This document shows positions 9,795 to 19,924 of a DNA stretch of 64,000 bases, one piece after another (position 1 is the first letter of the stretch; each line of letters starts with the position of its first letter). Below the pieces are notes generated by a model. That model saw only the letters and a program-made list of their open reading frames with translations, was not told the DNA's origin and did no database searches. This DNA is from Chitinophagaceae bacterium (GTDB lineage: Bacteria > Bacteroidota > Bacteroidia > Chitinophagales > Chitinophagaceae), in the NCBI GenBank assembly GCA_014379345.1, contig JACMLY010000097.1, forward strand, positions 35,649-99,648. Direction: 5' to 3'. A program made the position numbers and the translations under genes.

Positions 9795-10076
9795 CGGCAA
9801 ACCCGCGTCAGGATCATTGATGCCAAACTCTTTCACTCCCTACGGACTGGAATATAGCTCATAGTCGATGGTAGGATTACTGGCAACAAGTTCTTTATAC
9901 AGGGTTTCAACATCATCAACCCAGAAATAAAAATTACAGGTTTTCTCTGCGATTTTCCAGTTAGGAATTATAAAGGGTTCATCTGCTTTGTTAACCATTG
10001 GGTAGAGTCCATCTATTTGTACGATGGCAAAATGAGGAGGATCACCATAGAGATTCACTTGGTTTCTGCCAACCAT
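9795..10076 (-). pseudogene. VOC (glyoxalase/bleomycin-resistance) gene remnant
   Basis: The open frame 9840-10076 encodes GDPPHFAIVQIDG, then FYFWVDDVETLYKELVAS, the second half of a VOC-fold protein. It lacks the N-terminal beta-alpha-beta module. It stops at a TAG (9840-9842) exactly where the family has Tyr; past the stop the same frame continues GVKEFGINDPD, the expected next VOC strand, and then loses similarity. So it is cut at the 5' end, has a nonsense codon and is degenerate at the 3' end. Its 5' end overlaps the DUF3606 gene by 22 bp in another frame, which looks like a deletion junction. It is most likely non-functional. Confidence 0.7.
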
Positions 10077-10237
10077 TTTCTGACATCTTTTACCAAGGGG
10101 CCTACCGCTGTGACAGCCCGTCTCAGTTTTTCAGGTGTGCATCCAAGGGCATTGGACCAGTACCGTATTTCGTGATCCTGTATAGCGTTGATCCGCTCAT
10201 TATCATACCTGCCGCTGTTCCTTACATCATAATTCAT
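10055..10237 (-). CDS. DUF3606 small protein
   Basis: A complete 60-residue protein of the DUF3606 family. The visible core is DNERINAIQDHEIRYWSNALGCT, then EKLRRAVTAVGPLVKDVRKWL. These small helical proteins are common in Bacteroidota and Proteobacteria; their function is unknown. A second, diverged member lies at 31167-31373. The 3' end runs into the VOC remnant. Confidence 0.75.
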   Translation of the reverse strand: MNYDVRNSGRYDNERINAIQDHEIRYWSNALGCTPEKLRRAVTAVGPLVKDVRKWLAETK

Positions 10238-10592
10238 ACAAAAGGTTTCTCTAAGCTACTAAATCAGTGCAATAGTGCTGACTTTAAATTAATCCCCGAC
10301 AGACCGCACTGTATGTGACCGGCAAAAGCGATGTACAAAATCTGTAATACCACTATAAGTTTTAAGAGATTTAACCTGGTTACACTGAGCAGTGAACAGT
10401 TCTGGGGTTAGGGAGAACGCATAAAATTTTCACCTGTTCAAAATCATTTCGGATTGCTGGTTTCAGGGGATTATTTTTTTAAAATGAGAAACACATACTA
10501 CCTTACTATCATCATGACAATAAATTCTATTGCCAGGCCTTTCCATGACAGGTTATAGCTCATTCGATATTCATTAACCAAAACTTAATTTT
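10238..10592. other. Intergenic, nothing recognised
   Basis: A 355-bp gap between the divergent DUF3606 and SnoaL-like genes. It should hold both promoters, but I see no exact TAnnTTTG element, repeat or hairpin. Confidence 0.45.
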
Positions 10593-11141
10593 ATGACAAA
10601 GATTCTTTATGTAATTTTTTGCGGGTTGCTTTTCTTTTTTATCTCCTGTAACGATGCTGCAACGGTTGAAGCTGAAAGTAAAGATCCCCGGGCTCAAAAA
10701 AACCTTGAGGCCAGTCATACTGTCAATAAAGCTTTTGAAACAGGCGACGTAACCGGACTTGATAGCGTGATCGCAGACGATTTCGTCGACCATACAGACA
10801 GAGGAGATATCAAAGGCCGGGATAGCCTCAAAGCGATGGTTACTATGGTGCATCGCACCAACAAAGACATGAAAATGGATATACTGAAAGAACTGGCCGA
10901 TGACGAATATGTTTTTTCATGGATGCGTTTTACCGGTACTTCAGACGGTAGTATGATGCCGGCAGGGCCGTATGACATGAGAGCCATTCAGGTAGCCAAA
11001 TTCAACAATGGCAAAATCACTGAACATTGGGAATTTATGGAGCCGCGTGAAATGATGAAAATGATGAGCCAGATGGAAGGTGCCGGCAAAAGCAAGGATG
11101 GTGGCAACAAATCCGATTCCGCTAAGAAAGCGGGCAACTGA
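10593..11141 (+). CDS. SnoaL-like (NTF2 fold) lipoprotein
   Basis: A 182-residue lipoprotein with signal peptide ending in FFFISC (Cys19). The mature part is one NTF2/SnoaL-like domain: VNKAFETGDVTGLDSVIADDFVDH is the first helix and strand of the cone-shaped fold, followed by KGRDSLKAMV, then the sheet with FSWMRFTGTSDG and ITEHWEFMEP. The C-terminal tail is Met-, Lys- and Ser-rich and likely disordered. Many such proteins bind or cyclise small molecules; as a lipoprotein its ligand is unknown. It stands alone, with a strong terminator 12 bp after the stop codon. Confidence 0.8.
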   Translation: MTKILYVIFCGLLFFFISCNDAATVEAESKDPRAQKNLEASHTVNKAFETGDVTGLDSVIADDFVDHTDRGDIKGRDSLKAMVTMVHRTNKDMKMDILKELADDEYVFSWMRFTGTSDGSMMPAGPYDMRAIQVAKFNNGKITEHWEFMEPREMMKMMSQMEGAGKSKDGGNKSDSAKKAGN

Positions 11142-11152
11142 TCTGAAATTAT

Positions 11153-11179
11153 CAAAGCCGGTTTTGCCGGCTTTTTTTA
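11153..11179 (+). terminator. Rho-independent terminator
   Basis: AAAGCCGG and CCGGCTTT form an 8-bp stem around a short TTTTG loop, directly followed by a run of T. It ends the SnoaL-like lipoprotein transcript. Confidence 0.88.
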
Positions 11180-11368
11180 GTTAGATGATGTAGGGCTGTT
11201 TGAGGTACACCACCTATCTCCATAACATTATAAATCCACTTTAAAAAACTACGTTCACACCAATAACCGGGAAGATGAATGGAGCATTTCATGGTTTTCG
11301 TTCAACGCAGGGAAAAGGCAGAATTGAGTAACTTACCGGCATGTTACCTTAGCAGTCAACCTTTTTTT

Positions 11369-12787
11369 ATGAAAGAGATTTTTCTGATTGCATCGATGTT
11401 TGCCAATTTTACAGAGCTATTTGCGCAGCTAACGAAAACACATAATATAGATAGCTTACAACAAATTTTGTTGAGTTCCGGGGAAGATACAAACCGAATT
11501 TGGGCACTTAACAATCTCGGGAGAAATATTCAAGACTCAGATACAACCATCATTTTAGCCGGTCAGGCCATCGCATTATCTCAAAAACTCGGATTTAAAA
11601 AAGGCGAAGCGGAAGCGTACAACAATATCGGTTATTGGTTTACCCAAAAAGGCGATTATCCCAAGGCACTCGAGAACTATCTGAAGGCGATAAAATTATC
11701 GGAAGATGTTCATTATGAAACAGGGCTCAAGCGAAGCTTTAATAATATCGCAGGTGTTTATTGTTTTCTGAAAGATTACAATACATCCATCAGGTACGCA
11801 AGCAAATCGAGGTTGCTTTCCATTCAGTTAAATGATCCAGGCACCCAGGCATTGTCAGCCTCCTGGCTAAGCAAGTGTTATCTGGAATTGCGGCATACGG
11901 ATTCAGCTTTGAAATATGCGCAGGAAAGTTACGAGGCCGCTTTCAGGTTACAGGAATTTCTACCGCTCTATCAGGCTACAGCGCGTTTGGGTGAAATCAA
12001 CCAGGCCGCAGGCAATCGTCAATTGGCTTTGGAATATTCACGTTTGTCTCTTCAATTCAGTAAAAAAGATGGCAGAAGTTTTCGCATTTCGGGAGCACAT
12101 CAGCAACTTGCCACCGTGTTTAAAACAATAGCTGAAAAAGATTCCTGTTTATGGCATGCCAGGCAGGCTTTTTCTATTTCTCAAACGGAGAATTTGTCGG
12201 CCTCGTTGTTAAGTTCAAGTTTGTTATTGTCGGAACAGTATGAAGGAATAGATATAGCGGAAAGTTTACGCTACCACAAGATTGCGCTGGCTGCACAAGA
12301 CAGTTTATTCAGCCAGGAAAAAAACAGGCAGATAGAAGCGCTGAACTTTGCCGAAACTTTGCGCCAGCGTGAAATTGAAGCCTTAAAACTTCAGGCCGAA
12401 GATGAAAGAAAAAATAATCTTCAATATGCAGCCATTGCGCTTGGACTGGTTTTGTTTGTAATTCTTTTTTTGCTTTTTAGTTATTCCGTTGCAGCCAATC
12501 AGAATCTGATAAAATTCCTGACCATACTTGCGCTGCTGATCGTATTTGAGTTTATCAACCTGCTTTTACACCCGTTTCTCGGGAATCTTACGCACCATTC
12601 ACCATTACTGATGCTGACGATCATGGTTTGCATTGCTGCATTGTTAATACCTGTTCATCACAGCCTGGAAAAATGGGTTACATTTAAACTGATAGAAAAA
12701 AATAAACGGATCAGGTTATCTGCGGCGAAGAAAATGATAGCAACAATGGAGACAGACCAGAACAAAATTACAAAAGGTCCAGCATAG
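11369..12787 (+). CDS. Exported TPR protein with C-terminal membrane segments
   Basis: A 472-residue protein. I chose ATG 11369 because it is followed by a good signal peptide (MKEIFLIASMFANFTELFAQ); the ATG at 11279 would add 30 polar residues in front. Periplasmic tetratricopeptide repeats cover about residues 50-310, with units such as AEAYNNIGYWFTQKGDYPKA. A coiled region rich in Glu/Arg/Gln follows (about 320-355), then three hydrophobic segments (about 360-380, 388-410, 425-445) and a short basic cytoplasmic tail. Bacteroidota have many proteins of this layout that end in a histidine kinase or HTH domain; here that output domain is missing. It may be a structural or decoy sensor; function unknown. 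Confidence 0.7.
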   Translation: MKEIFLIASMFANFTELFAQLTKTHNIDSLQQILLSSGEDTNRIWALNNLGRNIQDSDTTIILAGQAIALSQKLGFKKGEAEAYNNIGYWFTQKGDYPKALENYLKAIKLSEDVHYETGLKRSFNNIAGVYCFLKDYNTSIRYASKSRLLSIQLNDPGTQALSASWLSKCYLELRHTDSALKYAQESYEAAFRLQEFLPLYQATARLGEINQAAGNRQLALEYSRLSLQFSKKDGRSFRISGAHQQLATVFKTIAEKDSCLWHARQAFSISQTENLSASLLSSSLLLSEQYEGIDIAESLRYHKIALAAQDSLFSQEKNRQIEALNFAETLRQREIEALKLQAEDERKNNLQYAAIALGLVLFVILFLLFSYSVAANQNLIKFLTILALLIVFEFINLLLHPFLGNLTHHSPLLMLTIMVCIAALLIPVHHSLEKWVTFKLIEKNKRIRLSAAKKMIATMETDQNKITKGPA

Positions 12788-13121
12788 AATTAACCGCAAG
12801 GGTGTGCAATACTGTCCTGCTTATTTAAAGGCTTCGTAGATTTAGAATCTCAATCCATTTTCTCAAAACAAACCTATTTTTATGATCAACGATGTACGCT
12901 ATTATTTTAGCATGCATGACTTTTGAGTCGGGAGTTGTCGATGGCTTTATATTGGCAGTATGATATCCAAATCACAACGGAGTCAGGATCGAAGATTTAT
13001 GTATAACATCTTTGCAAAGCACCTTCCATTTATAGAAGGGTAAAAATTTACCGGCGAAAATGACAAATACCGGCGATAGCCGATATTTGAAATCATGAAA
13101 ACACTTTTGGAAAATAGAATT
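12788..13121. other. Intergenic between convergent genes, nothing recognised
   Basis: A 334-bp gap between the TPR gene and the convergent T9SS gene. A short direct repeat TACCGGCGA occurs near 13049-13075; no clear terminator hairpin was found. Confidence 0.45.
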
Positions 13122-15308
13122 TTAATTCGCTCCGATCATTATTTTTTTGCTGACAGTTTTACCATCAATGGTTGCCTTTAGAATGTAAATCCCGCGTGGA
13201 AATGCCTGGAGCTTATCGATGATAAACGAACTATTCCCATTGTTCAATTGCACCTGCTCTTCTTTTACCTGCACACCCGTTGAGTTAAATAATCGAAGCG
13301 TTATGCGTTGAGTGTGAAGCGCGCTTACATTAACGGTAACATATTCTCGTGCAGGTTGCGGATAGAGCGTTAATCCTTTTGACGCAGTCGTTATGTTCAC
13401 AAATAAAATGTTACTAAACTTATAAGATCCATCCAGGTTGACCAGTTTCAGCCTGTAAAAATTATTAGTGGCTGCAACAGGGGAATGTGTGAATTGGTAA
13501 CGTGATTGCGATGAAGCGAAGGATGTGCGTCCAATATTTGAAAAAGACAAGCCGTCATTGCTGTATTCGATTTCAAAATGAGAGAATTCGATGGCATGGG
13601 TCACTTTCCAGTCTAATGCCACGGCCGTATTGTTTAGTAACGCCGTAAATGAATTTAATTTTACCGGCAGTGTTCCGCAGGGTGAAGCAGCGTTATTGGC
13701 ATTCTTCAATACCGGGGCAAAGCCTAAGGTGAGTAATTGTCCTGCACTTCCTGCTGTAGCACCATATACATTATCGATCGGCCCGGATGTGGAACCTGTT
13801 CTTGTTAAACCGGTTGCACCGCCTGTGATAGTGGTTGACGCGAAACTTCCGTTGCTAACAATAAAACCTCCGCCACCTCCGCCGCCGGGGCCATGATCAA
13901 AATAAGTTTCCATATTACCCCCTTTGCCACCACTTGCTGATGCAGTAACTGCAGACAGGCCAACGGTCACATTTGTGCGGGTCACTGCAACGATGGTTCC
14001 GCCTGCGCCTCCACCTCCGGCAGCATCTGTATTGCCACCGGCTCCTGTGACGCCAATCGCATCGGCTCCATTCGCATTCAAGGTTCCACTGCCGGCATAG
14101 GAATTTGCTCTTAATAAAATAATTCCACCTCCGGCACCGCCGCTGCTCATATATTGAGTAACGCCTGTACTATTATTGGCAGATCCCGCCCCGGCACCGC
14201 CGCCCATGATGAATCGCAGAATTGATCTTTCTGTAAAAGCGGTTCCTCCATATCCACCTGTGGGATATGTATTAACATTGCCCGAACCTCCATGCCAGCC
14301 ACTTCCACCCTGACCGCCCGCACCTGCATTTGCACCTCCGCCACCTCCCGTGTTGTATTGGTTCTGGGTGGAAGCGCCAACCGGCGCACCATCTGTTGCA
14401 CCGCCTCCGGCATTGGCTGGAGCACCTCTACCCATTGCGCCATCAATATATCCTTCTGCCGCATTTGTTGTGATGGTTGTATTTCCGGTGGTTAGAAGAT
14501 ATACGGAGGTTCCGGCGATGCCTTCACCTTTTGCGCCACCTGTTAGATTTGCAGCAGTTGTAACAGGAGAGTTCCACCGGTAATCTGTATTGGTAAGTGC
14601 ACCTGTTCCATTCGTATTTCCCGCGGTTGCGCCGGTTAGCTGAATGCCTCCGCCACCTCTGAAACCAAGCCCGCTTAAATTTATGGTGCCATCGATTGTT
14701 AGCACATTTGCTGCGTCCAATACTACTACGCCACCCGTATTTCCATCCCATGCAGGAGCAATGACGGAGCCAGCCGCGGATATGGTAAGATCATAATATC
14801 TCGGAACCCGTATCACCTGAAAAGTTTGTTTGGCACCGGATGGAAAAGTTCTTGTATAATAATTGTTAGCAAGCGAGAAAGAAAGATTTACGGTGGCACC
14901 GGATACAGAAGCCACCGTATTATATTCGTAGTTCCCTGCAAAGAGATTGGAGCTGAGGTATCCGCTGGCAGTTCCACCCGCTACGCCATTGCCATAAGCA
15001 TCTCCATTGCCGGAATTGATATCAGCTCCCTGCATCTGCATGATCAGAACAAGATCCCCCGTTGCGAGAACTGTTCCACTTCCTCTTCCATCAATGGTTC
15101 CAACCGTTACTGATAAAGCGTTAACGATAGGATTACCTTGCCCGGGATAGTAACTATTGGGAATTTGTGCGGCAGTGCTGATAGTATTTAATCCACTTAT
15201 TGGATCGAGTCCACATTGCGCAATTAACAAAACAGGCACTATCAACGCGGCAATGGTGCCGTACACAGCTTTTGCTAGCATGATTTTCTTAGGTTTTGAT
15301 TTTAACAA
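13122..15308 (-). CDS. Glycine-rich secreted protein with T9SS sorting domain
   Basis: A 728-residue secreted protein. Signal peptide: a basic start, then a hydrophobic stretch ending near VPVLLIAQ; ATG 15281 is a possible alternative start. The mature protein has an N-terminal domain with LATGDLVLIMQMQGADI, a long Gly/Ala/Asn-rich beta region (about residues 180-530, with runs such as GGGGGANAGAGGQGG), the module LPVKLNSFTALLNNTAVALD followed by an FN3-like domain (residues about 545-640), and a C-terminal type A sorting domain with LTLYPQPAREYVTVNV and the end GKTVSKKIMIG. The sorting domain directs export by the type IX system to the surface. A paralogue with the same order lies at 48515. 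Possibly an adhesin or matrix component; no enzyme motif is seen. Confidence 0.82.
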   Translation of the reverse strand: MLKSKPKKIMLAKAVYGTIAALIVPVLLIAQCGLDPISGLNTISTAAQIPNSYYPGQGNPIVNALSVTVGTIDGRGSGTVLATGDLVLIMQMQGADINSGNGDAYGNGVAGGTASGYLSSNLFAGNYEYNTVASVSGATVNLSFSLANNYYTRTFPSGAKQTFQVIRVPRYYDLTISAAGSVIAPAWDGNTGGVVVLDAANVLTIDGTINLSGLGFRGGGGIQLTGATAGNTNGTGALTNTDYRWNSPVTTAANLTGGAKGEGIAGTSVYLLTTGNTTITTNAAEGYIDGAMGRGAPANAGGGATDGAPVGASTQNQYNTGGGGGANAGAGGQGGSGWHGGSGNVNTYPTGGYGGTAFTERSILRFIMGGGAGAGSANNSTGVTQYMSSGGAGGGIILLRANSYAGSGTLNANGADAIGVTGAGGNTDAAGGGGAGGTIVAVTRTNVTVGLSAVTASASGGKGGNMETYFDHGPGGGGGGGFIVSNGSFASTTITGGATGLTRTGSTSGPIDNVYGATAGSAGQLLTLGFAPVLKNANNAASPCGTLPVKLNSFTALLNNTAVALDWKVTHAIEFSHFEIEYSNDGLSFSNIGRTSFASSQSRYQFTHSPVAATNNFYRLKLVNLDGSYKFSNILFVNITTASKGLTLYPQPAREYVTVNVSALHTQRITLRLFNSTGVQVKEEQVQLNNGNSSFIIDKLQAFPRGIYILKATIDGKTVSKKIMIGAN

Positions 15309-15559
15309 TATGTACTAAGGTATCAATATTACCTAATAAGGCGACCACCTAAAAATCATATTCTCCTAATAAGTTTTATAAATGCTGCAGTTCTTCTTCT
15401 TTTTCCGGATTGAGAAATGAAGATTCGCTCCACGATCGATGGTCGGAGTGCCAGCCTTACGGTTCATCGAATCTTTGTTTGTACAATGTGAAAACTGCGT
15501 GGTAGGCTATTCCTGCATACGGTGGGTCCAGTGAATGGAATATCGGGTTAAAACAAGAT

Positions 15560-15904
15560 TTATTTAAGTGGTTTCTGTAGCAATTTTTTGCCTGCCCGGC
15601 TACGCCAGGCTTCAGTGAGGATCAATAATAAATCTGATTTTTTTACTTTGACAAGATTAACAAGTACAAAAGGATAGTTTTTATAATGATCGGTAATAAA
15701 GAAAACATTTTCATCGCGCACTGTCCATTCATCCCGGTCTGGCGTGTACACCACCAGCGTTTCGCTGTCTTCTTTCATCCGGACAAGTAGTTTTTTACTC
15801 ACATAAAAAGCTGCTGTGCCAAAACAAATCCCTTCCGATACGCCAGGTAATCCGATCATGATCTCGCGTATAATGGAAAGATAACCGGCATTCATTTTTT
15901 TCAT
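15560..15904 (-). CDS. MmcQ/YjbR family protein
   Basis: A 114-residue cytoplasmic protein of the MmcQ/YjbR (DUF419) fold. Visible signatures are LPGVSEGICFGTAAFYVSKK near the N-terminus, LLVRMKEDSETLVVY in the middle and the C-terminal helix LILTEAWRSRAGKKLL. The fold resembles DNA-binding CyaY/YjbR-like proteins, and members sit beside diverse genes; function is unknown. The class II uvrA gene is on the same strand about 100 bp upstream. Confidence 0.8.
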   Translation of the reverse strand: MKKMNAGYLSIIREIMIGLPGVSEGICFGTAAFYVSKKLLVRMKEDSETLVVYTPDRDEWTVRDENVFFITDHYKNYPFVLVNLVKVKKSDLLLILTEAWRSRAGKKLLQKPLK

Positions 15905-16005
15905 TGTTGAGTTCGATTTCAGCAGATTAAGTTTCTTGTTACCGTACTCGCGTAAGAATTAATACCATGAACATGCAATTACATTGTTGCAATCAACTTA
16001 CTTGA

Positions 16006-18546
16006 TTATATCCCCAGATAGCTCTTCAGATAAGGCGCAGTTTTACTTTCCTTTGCAGCGGCGATCTTCTCCGGCGGTCCCGATGCAACGATATGCCCAC
16101 CTTCTTCACCTGCACCCGGTCCAATATCGATCACCCAATCGCTGGCAGCTACCACCTGCATATCGTGCTCTACAACGATGATGGTATTTCCTGCTTCTAC
16201 CAATCCATCCAGTTGAACAACCAGCTTTTCAACATCTGCAGGATGCAAGCCGGTAGTAGGTTCATCTAATACATAGATCGTGTCACCTTTTTGAGCCCTT
16301 TGCAATTCTGTTGCGAGCTTGATCCGCTGTGCCTCCCCGCCCGACAGCTCGGTGGCAGATTGGCCCAGCCGCAGATAGCCAAGTCCTACTTCACTTACCA
16401 CACTGAGCGACCTGTAAATATGCGGGTCTTCGGCAAAAAATTCTCTTGCAGATTCAACAGTCATATTTAATACCTCTGCAATATTTTTATCGCGGTATTT
16501 TATTTCCAGCGTTTTTTTGTTATAGCGTGTTCCATTACACGTGGGGCATGGGGCATACACACTCGGCAAAAATAGTAGTTCGACCATTACAAATCCTTCC
16601 CCTTCGCAATGTTCACACCGGCCTTTTACTACATTGAATGAAAATCTTCCTGCATCATAATGGCGTGCCTTTGCTGCCTTTGTGGAAGCAAAAAGTTTTC
16701 TAACGTAGTCGAACAGGCCAGTATAGGTGGCCAGGTTGGAGCGTGGTGTGCGTCCAATTGGTTTTTGGTCAACCCGAACCAATCGCCTGATGCCTTCCAT
16801 TCCCCCAGTGATCCGTCCGCCTAATGTAACGACGGTTGTATCTAAATCGTCAGTTTCATCTTCTTCAATATCATGACCCAGTTCTTCTGCTACCAGTTCA
16901 ACCAGCACCTGGCTAACGAGTGATGATTTACCGGAGCCTGAAATACCAGTTACAGATGTAAATACACCTAAAGGAAAATCAACATCAAGGTTTTCAAGGT
17001 TATTTCTTGTAACAGCTCTTAGTTTGAGCCATCCTTTTGTTGGTCTTGGTGTTCTCTTTTTTATTTCCCCATTGCCAAAGAGATAATTTCTTGTTTTTGA
17101 TCCCTCGATGTTTTTAAGTCCAGCGGGAGGACCACTGTACAATATCTCACCGCCTTTCTCTCCGGCCGCCGGCCCTACGTCTACTATCCAATCTGCTTTT
17201 TTGATGACATCGAGGTCGTGCTCCACCACAAATAAAGAATTGCCGGATGCTTTCAGCCTGTCCAATGCGGTAAGTAATGCTTCGGTATCTGCAGGATGAA
17301 GACCCGATGAGGGTTCGTCGAGTACATATACCACACCGAATAAATTCGAATGCACCTGTGTGGCCAAACGGAGGCGCTGCAATTCACCGGGAGATAAGGT
17401 GGGAGTGCTTCGATCGAGCGAAAGATAACTAAGACCCAGATCGAGCAATACATGTAATCTCGATACAAGATCTTCTGCAATACGATGCCTCACGATTGCC
17501 TTCTCAGGATGATCTGCCTTTATTTTATCATTTGTTTTCGCAGAAATATACGGCTTCAGAATACTTGCAAGTCGTTTAAGAGGTATACCTGAAATCTCCG
17601 CAATATCATAACCGGAAAATTTTACACTAAGCGATTCAGGGCGGAGGCGTTTACCGTGGCATATGGGACATTCCGTACCCAGCATGTATTGCATCACCCG
17701 CTTTTTCATCAATGCACTTTGGGTATTTGCAAAAGTTTGCAATACATATCGCCTTACACCGGTGAATGTTCCCTGGTAACTGGGCTCCTCCTTTCGCTTC
17801 AATGCACTTTTCACTTCATCTCGATCATAGCCAGCGTATACAGGTACAGTTGGCTGCTCGTCGGTGAATAGGATCCAGTCCCGGTCTTTTTTGGGAAGCT
17901 CACGCCAGGGCCGATCAACATTATAACCCAATGTGGTGAGTATGTCCCGAAGATTTTGTCCCTGCCAGGCTGAGGGCCATGCAGCAATAGCACGTTCACG
18001 AATGGTGAGTGAATCATCAGGCACCATCGATTTTTCTGTTACTTCATATATCCGGCCAAGGCCATGACAATTGGGACAGGCGCCTTCAGGTGTATTTGTC
18101 GAAAAGGACTCAGCATACAACAGTGGTTGTTTGGGTGGATAGTCACCGGCACGTGAGTACAGCATCCTCAACAGGTTGGATAGGGTCGTCACGCTTCCTA
18201 CAGAAGAGCGTGTTGTTGGTGATCCCCTTTGTTGTTGTAAGGCTACTGCTGGCGGAAGACCAACTATTTCATCAACTTCCGGAACGGCCATCTGGTGAAA
18301 AAGCCGGCGGGCATAAGGAGATACGGATTCAAGGTAACGTCGCTGTGCTTCTGCATAAAGGGTTCCGAAAGCAAGTGAGGATTTTCCCGACCCGGATACG
18401 CCTGTGAAAACAACAAGTGCATCGCGGGGAATTTTAAGTTCTATATTTTTGAGATTGTGTTCCCTTGCTCCGCGAACATATACAAATCCGTTCAATTTCG
18501 TTTCATCGGCTTTAAGCGAATAATCCGGCATATCATTAGCTGACAC
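16006..18546 (-). CDS. Class II UvrA-like excinuclease ATPase
   Basis: An 846-residue ABC-type ATPase of the UvrA family. The first nucleotide-binding domain has [16 protein letters not shown] and the signature [12 protein letters not shown]; the second has [12 protein letters not shown] and [12 protein letters not shown]. The zinc module near the second domain has CEHCEGEGF and CPTCNGTRY. The UvrB-binding insertion is absent: LYSRAG is followed within about 20 residues by [14 protein letters not shown]. This accounts for the length, about 100 residues shorter than housekeeping UvrA. Class II UvrA proteins (Deinococcus UvrA2, antibiotic-producer DrrC) are linked to tolerance of DNA-binding drugs or damage, not to core repair. 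The start could also be the second Met, [10 protein letters not shown]. Confidence 0.88.
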   Translation of the reverse strand: MSANDMPDYSLKADETKLNGFVYVRGAREHNLKNIELKIPRDALVVFTGVSGSGKSSLAFGTLYAEAQRRYLESVSPYARRLFHQMAVPEVDEIVGLPPAVALQQQRGSPTTRSSVGSVTTLSNLLRMLYSRAGDYPPKQPLLYAESFSTNTPEGACPNCHGLGRIYEVTEKSMVPDDSLTIRERAIAAWPSAWQGQNLRDILTTLGYNVDRPWRELPKKDRDWILFTDEQPTVPVYAGYDRDEVKSALKRKEEPSYQGTFTGVRRYVLQTFANTQSALMKKRVMQYMLGTECPICHGKRLRPESLSVKFSGYDIAEISGIPLKRLASILKPYISAKTNDKIKADHPEKAIVRHRIAEDLVSRLHVLLDLGLSYLSLDRSTPTLSPGELQRLRLATQVHSNLFGVVYVLDEPSSGLHPADTEALLTALDRLKASGNSLFVVEHDLDVIKKADWIVDVGPAAGEKGGEILYSGPPAGLKNIEGSKTRNYLFGNGEIKKRTPRPTKGWLKLRAVTRNNLENLDVDFPLGVFTSVTGISGSGKSSLVSQVLVELVAEELGHDIEEDETDDLDTTVVTLGGRITGGMEGIRRLVRVDQKPIGRTPRSNLATYTGLFDYVRKLFASTKAAKARHYDAGRFSFNVVKGRCEHCEGEGFVMVELLFLPSVYAPCPTCNGTRYNKKTLEIKYRDKNIAEVLNMTVESAREFFAEDPHIYRSLSVVSEVGLGYLRLGQSATELSGGEAQRIKLATELQRAQKGDTIYVLDEPTTGLHPADVEKLVVQLDGLVEAGNTIIVVEHDMQVVAASDWVIDIGPGAGEEGGHIVASGPPEKIAAAKESKTAPYLKSYLGI

Positions 18547-18579
18547 AAAAATTAAGCCATGAGAATCAGTGCCGGGTTA

Positions 18580-18671
18580 GCCACGAATTCCACTAATTAG
18601 CACTAATTAAAAATCAACATTTGAAAAATTTAAAACATGATATTAATTCGTGCTAATTCGTGCAACGTGGC
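18580..18671. repeat. Phrase hairpin, CACTAATTAG type
   Basis: Left arm 18580-18609 and right arm 18642-18671 are imperfect inverted repeats of 30 nt. Each arm is made of copies of a short phrase (CACTAATTAG / CACGAATTAG) and each outer end is GCCACG/CGTGGC. It lies just upstream of the class II uvrA gene. Confidence 0.8.
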
Positions 18672-18912
18672 AAAAAAAGCATTACATGGATCTATAACAG
18701 AAAAATCGAATCCAGGTTGGGTAGAAAATTTTGCTATGACAACATTATACCTCGGATGTATATACAAGTATCAGTACAAGCTTTCACCGGATGAAATCAA
18801 TTGAATCCGTTAACGAGCAGAAGAAAAGCTGAAGGTTCCAGGAATGGAAAGGATTTTATGTAATCAGTAAGGCATCAGGAACAAAATAATTTTAATCAGA
18901 TATCATTTATTG

Positions 18913-18971
18913 TTTGTGTCTTAGTGTCCTTAGTGGCTAAAAAATTGCCACAAAGGCACTAAGGACACAAA
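18913..18971. repeat. Phrase hairpin, CTTAGTGTC type
   Basis: Left arm 18913-18937 (TTTGTGTCTTAGTGTCCTTA, then GTGGC) pairs with right arm 18947-18971 around a 9-nt A/T loop, with two mismatches in 25. The arm is built from the phrase TTAGTGTC and near copies. A further partial copy, GCCACTAAGG, follows at about 18985. The 549-bp gap 18547-19095 holds this and the CACTAATTAG hairpin; no gene is seen in it. Confidence 0.82.
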
Positions 18972-19095
18972 GGGCGAAACGGAAGCCACTAAGGAATTGT
19001 TATTTGCAGTTAAAGTTTTAAATGTTATTGTTTCCGGAAATAGATTATTTTTTCTTTTCCAAAAGCCTCTTTTATTTTATTTTAACCATCGTTGT

Positions 19096-19875
19096 ATGTA
19101 TAAATTATTCCTTTCATTATGCTTGTTGTCCTGTGCGTCGATAAATGCCCAGCCGCGAGTGTACACAACAGCAAATGCACATTCTCATAATGACTATGAA
19201 AAACCAGTTCCTTTTCATGATGCCTATAAACATCAATTCGGTAGTATAGAAGCGGATATATTTTTATTGAATGGATCAGATGAATTGTACGTAGCGCATT
19301 ATAAATCTGACCTGGATAAGAAAAGGCGAACGCTGGATTCGCTGTATCTTTTGCCACTGGTGAATTGTATCCGTAAGAACAATGGCTTTGTATATGCAGA
19401 TACTTCCAGGAAACTTCAATTGATGATCGACATAAAAACCGAAGCTGTTCCAACGCTTACCAGGTTGATTACCCAACTGCGGAAATACCCTGAGTTGATC
19501 AATTCACCCACTTTGCAGGTAGTAATATCGGGTAACCGTCCAATCGCTGATAGTTTTTACTTGTACCCTCCATTCATTCAGTTTGATGGTATACTTGGGA
19601 CTGCATACAGCAAAATTGCTTTGTCCCGTATTGCTATGCTTAGCGCGCCATTTGCCCAATTCAGTAGATGGAATGGGATAGAAACCATTCCAGAAAAGCA
19701 GAGAATTGAATTGGCTAAATTCATTGTCCAGGCTCACGAAGTGAACAAGCCTGTTCGCCTTTGGGGAGCGCCTGATACCATAGATGGCTGGAAAGAATTC
19801 ATGCGACTGCAGGTAGATTACATTAATACCGATCACATTAGGGAACTAAGCGAGTTTCTCAAACATTTACATTGA
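19096..19875 (+). CDS. Exported PLC/GDPD-like phosphodiesterase family protein
   Basis: A 259-residue exported protein; ATG 19096 starts a clean signal peptide ending at SINAQ, and the upstream extension from 18997 was rejected for that reason. The mature start has AHSHNDYEKPVPFHDA, followed by GSIEADIFLLNGSDELYVAH, the His/Glu/Asp pattern at the start of the TIM-barrel of PI-specific phospholipase C/glycerophosphodiesterase-like proteins. LQLMIDIKTE is a later barrel strand. Such periplasmic proteins would cleave phosphodiesters such as glycerophosphodiesters; the exact substrate is unknown. It is not obviously in an operon; the ArsR gene follows after its own promoter. Confidence 0.72.
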   Translation: MYKLFLSLCLLSCASINAQPRVYTTANAHSHNDYEKPVPFHDAYKHQFGSIEADIFLLNGSDELYVAHYKSDLDKKRRTLDSLYLLPLVNCIRKNNGFVYADTSRKLQLMIDIKTEAVPTLTRLITQLRKYPELINSPTLQVVISGNRPIADSFYLYPPFIQFDGILGTAYSKIALSRIAMLSAPFAQFSRWNGIETIPEKQRIELAKFIVQAHEVNKPVRLWGAPDTIDGWKEFMRLQVDYINTDHIRELSEFLKHLH

Positions 19876-19924
19876 TCCCCCATTTCATTGACCCGTAAGT
19901 CTTAAAAAAAAGTTATCATTTTTT

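Noticed and set aside
13591..14583. Plus-strand open frames opposite the glycine-rich T9SS gene
   Set aside because: They are antisense shadows of Gly/Ala codons (Pro/Ala-rich) with no family character.
18009..18407. 132-codon plus-strand frame within the class II uvrA gene
   Set aside because: It lies fully antisense to a well supported gene and shows no known domain.
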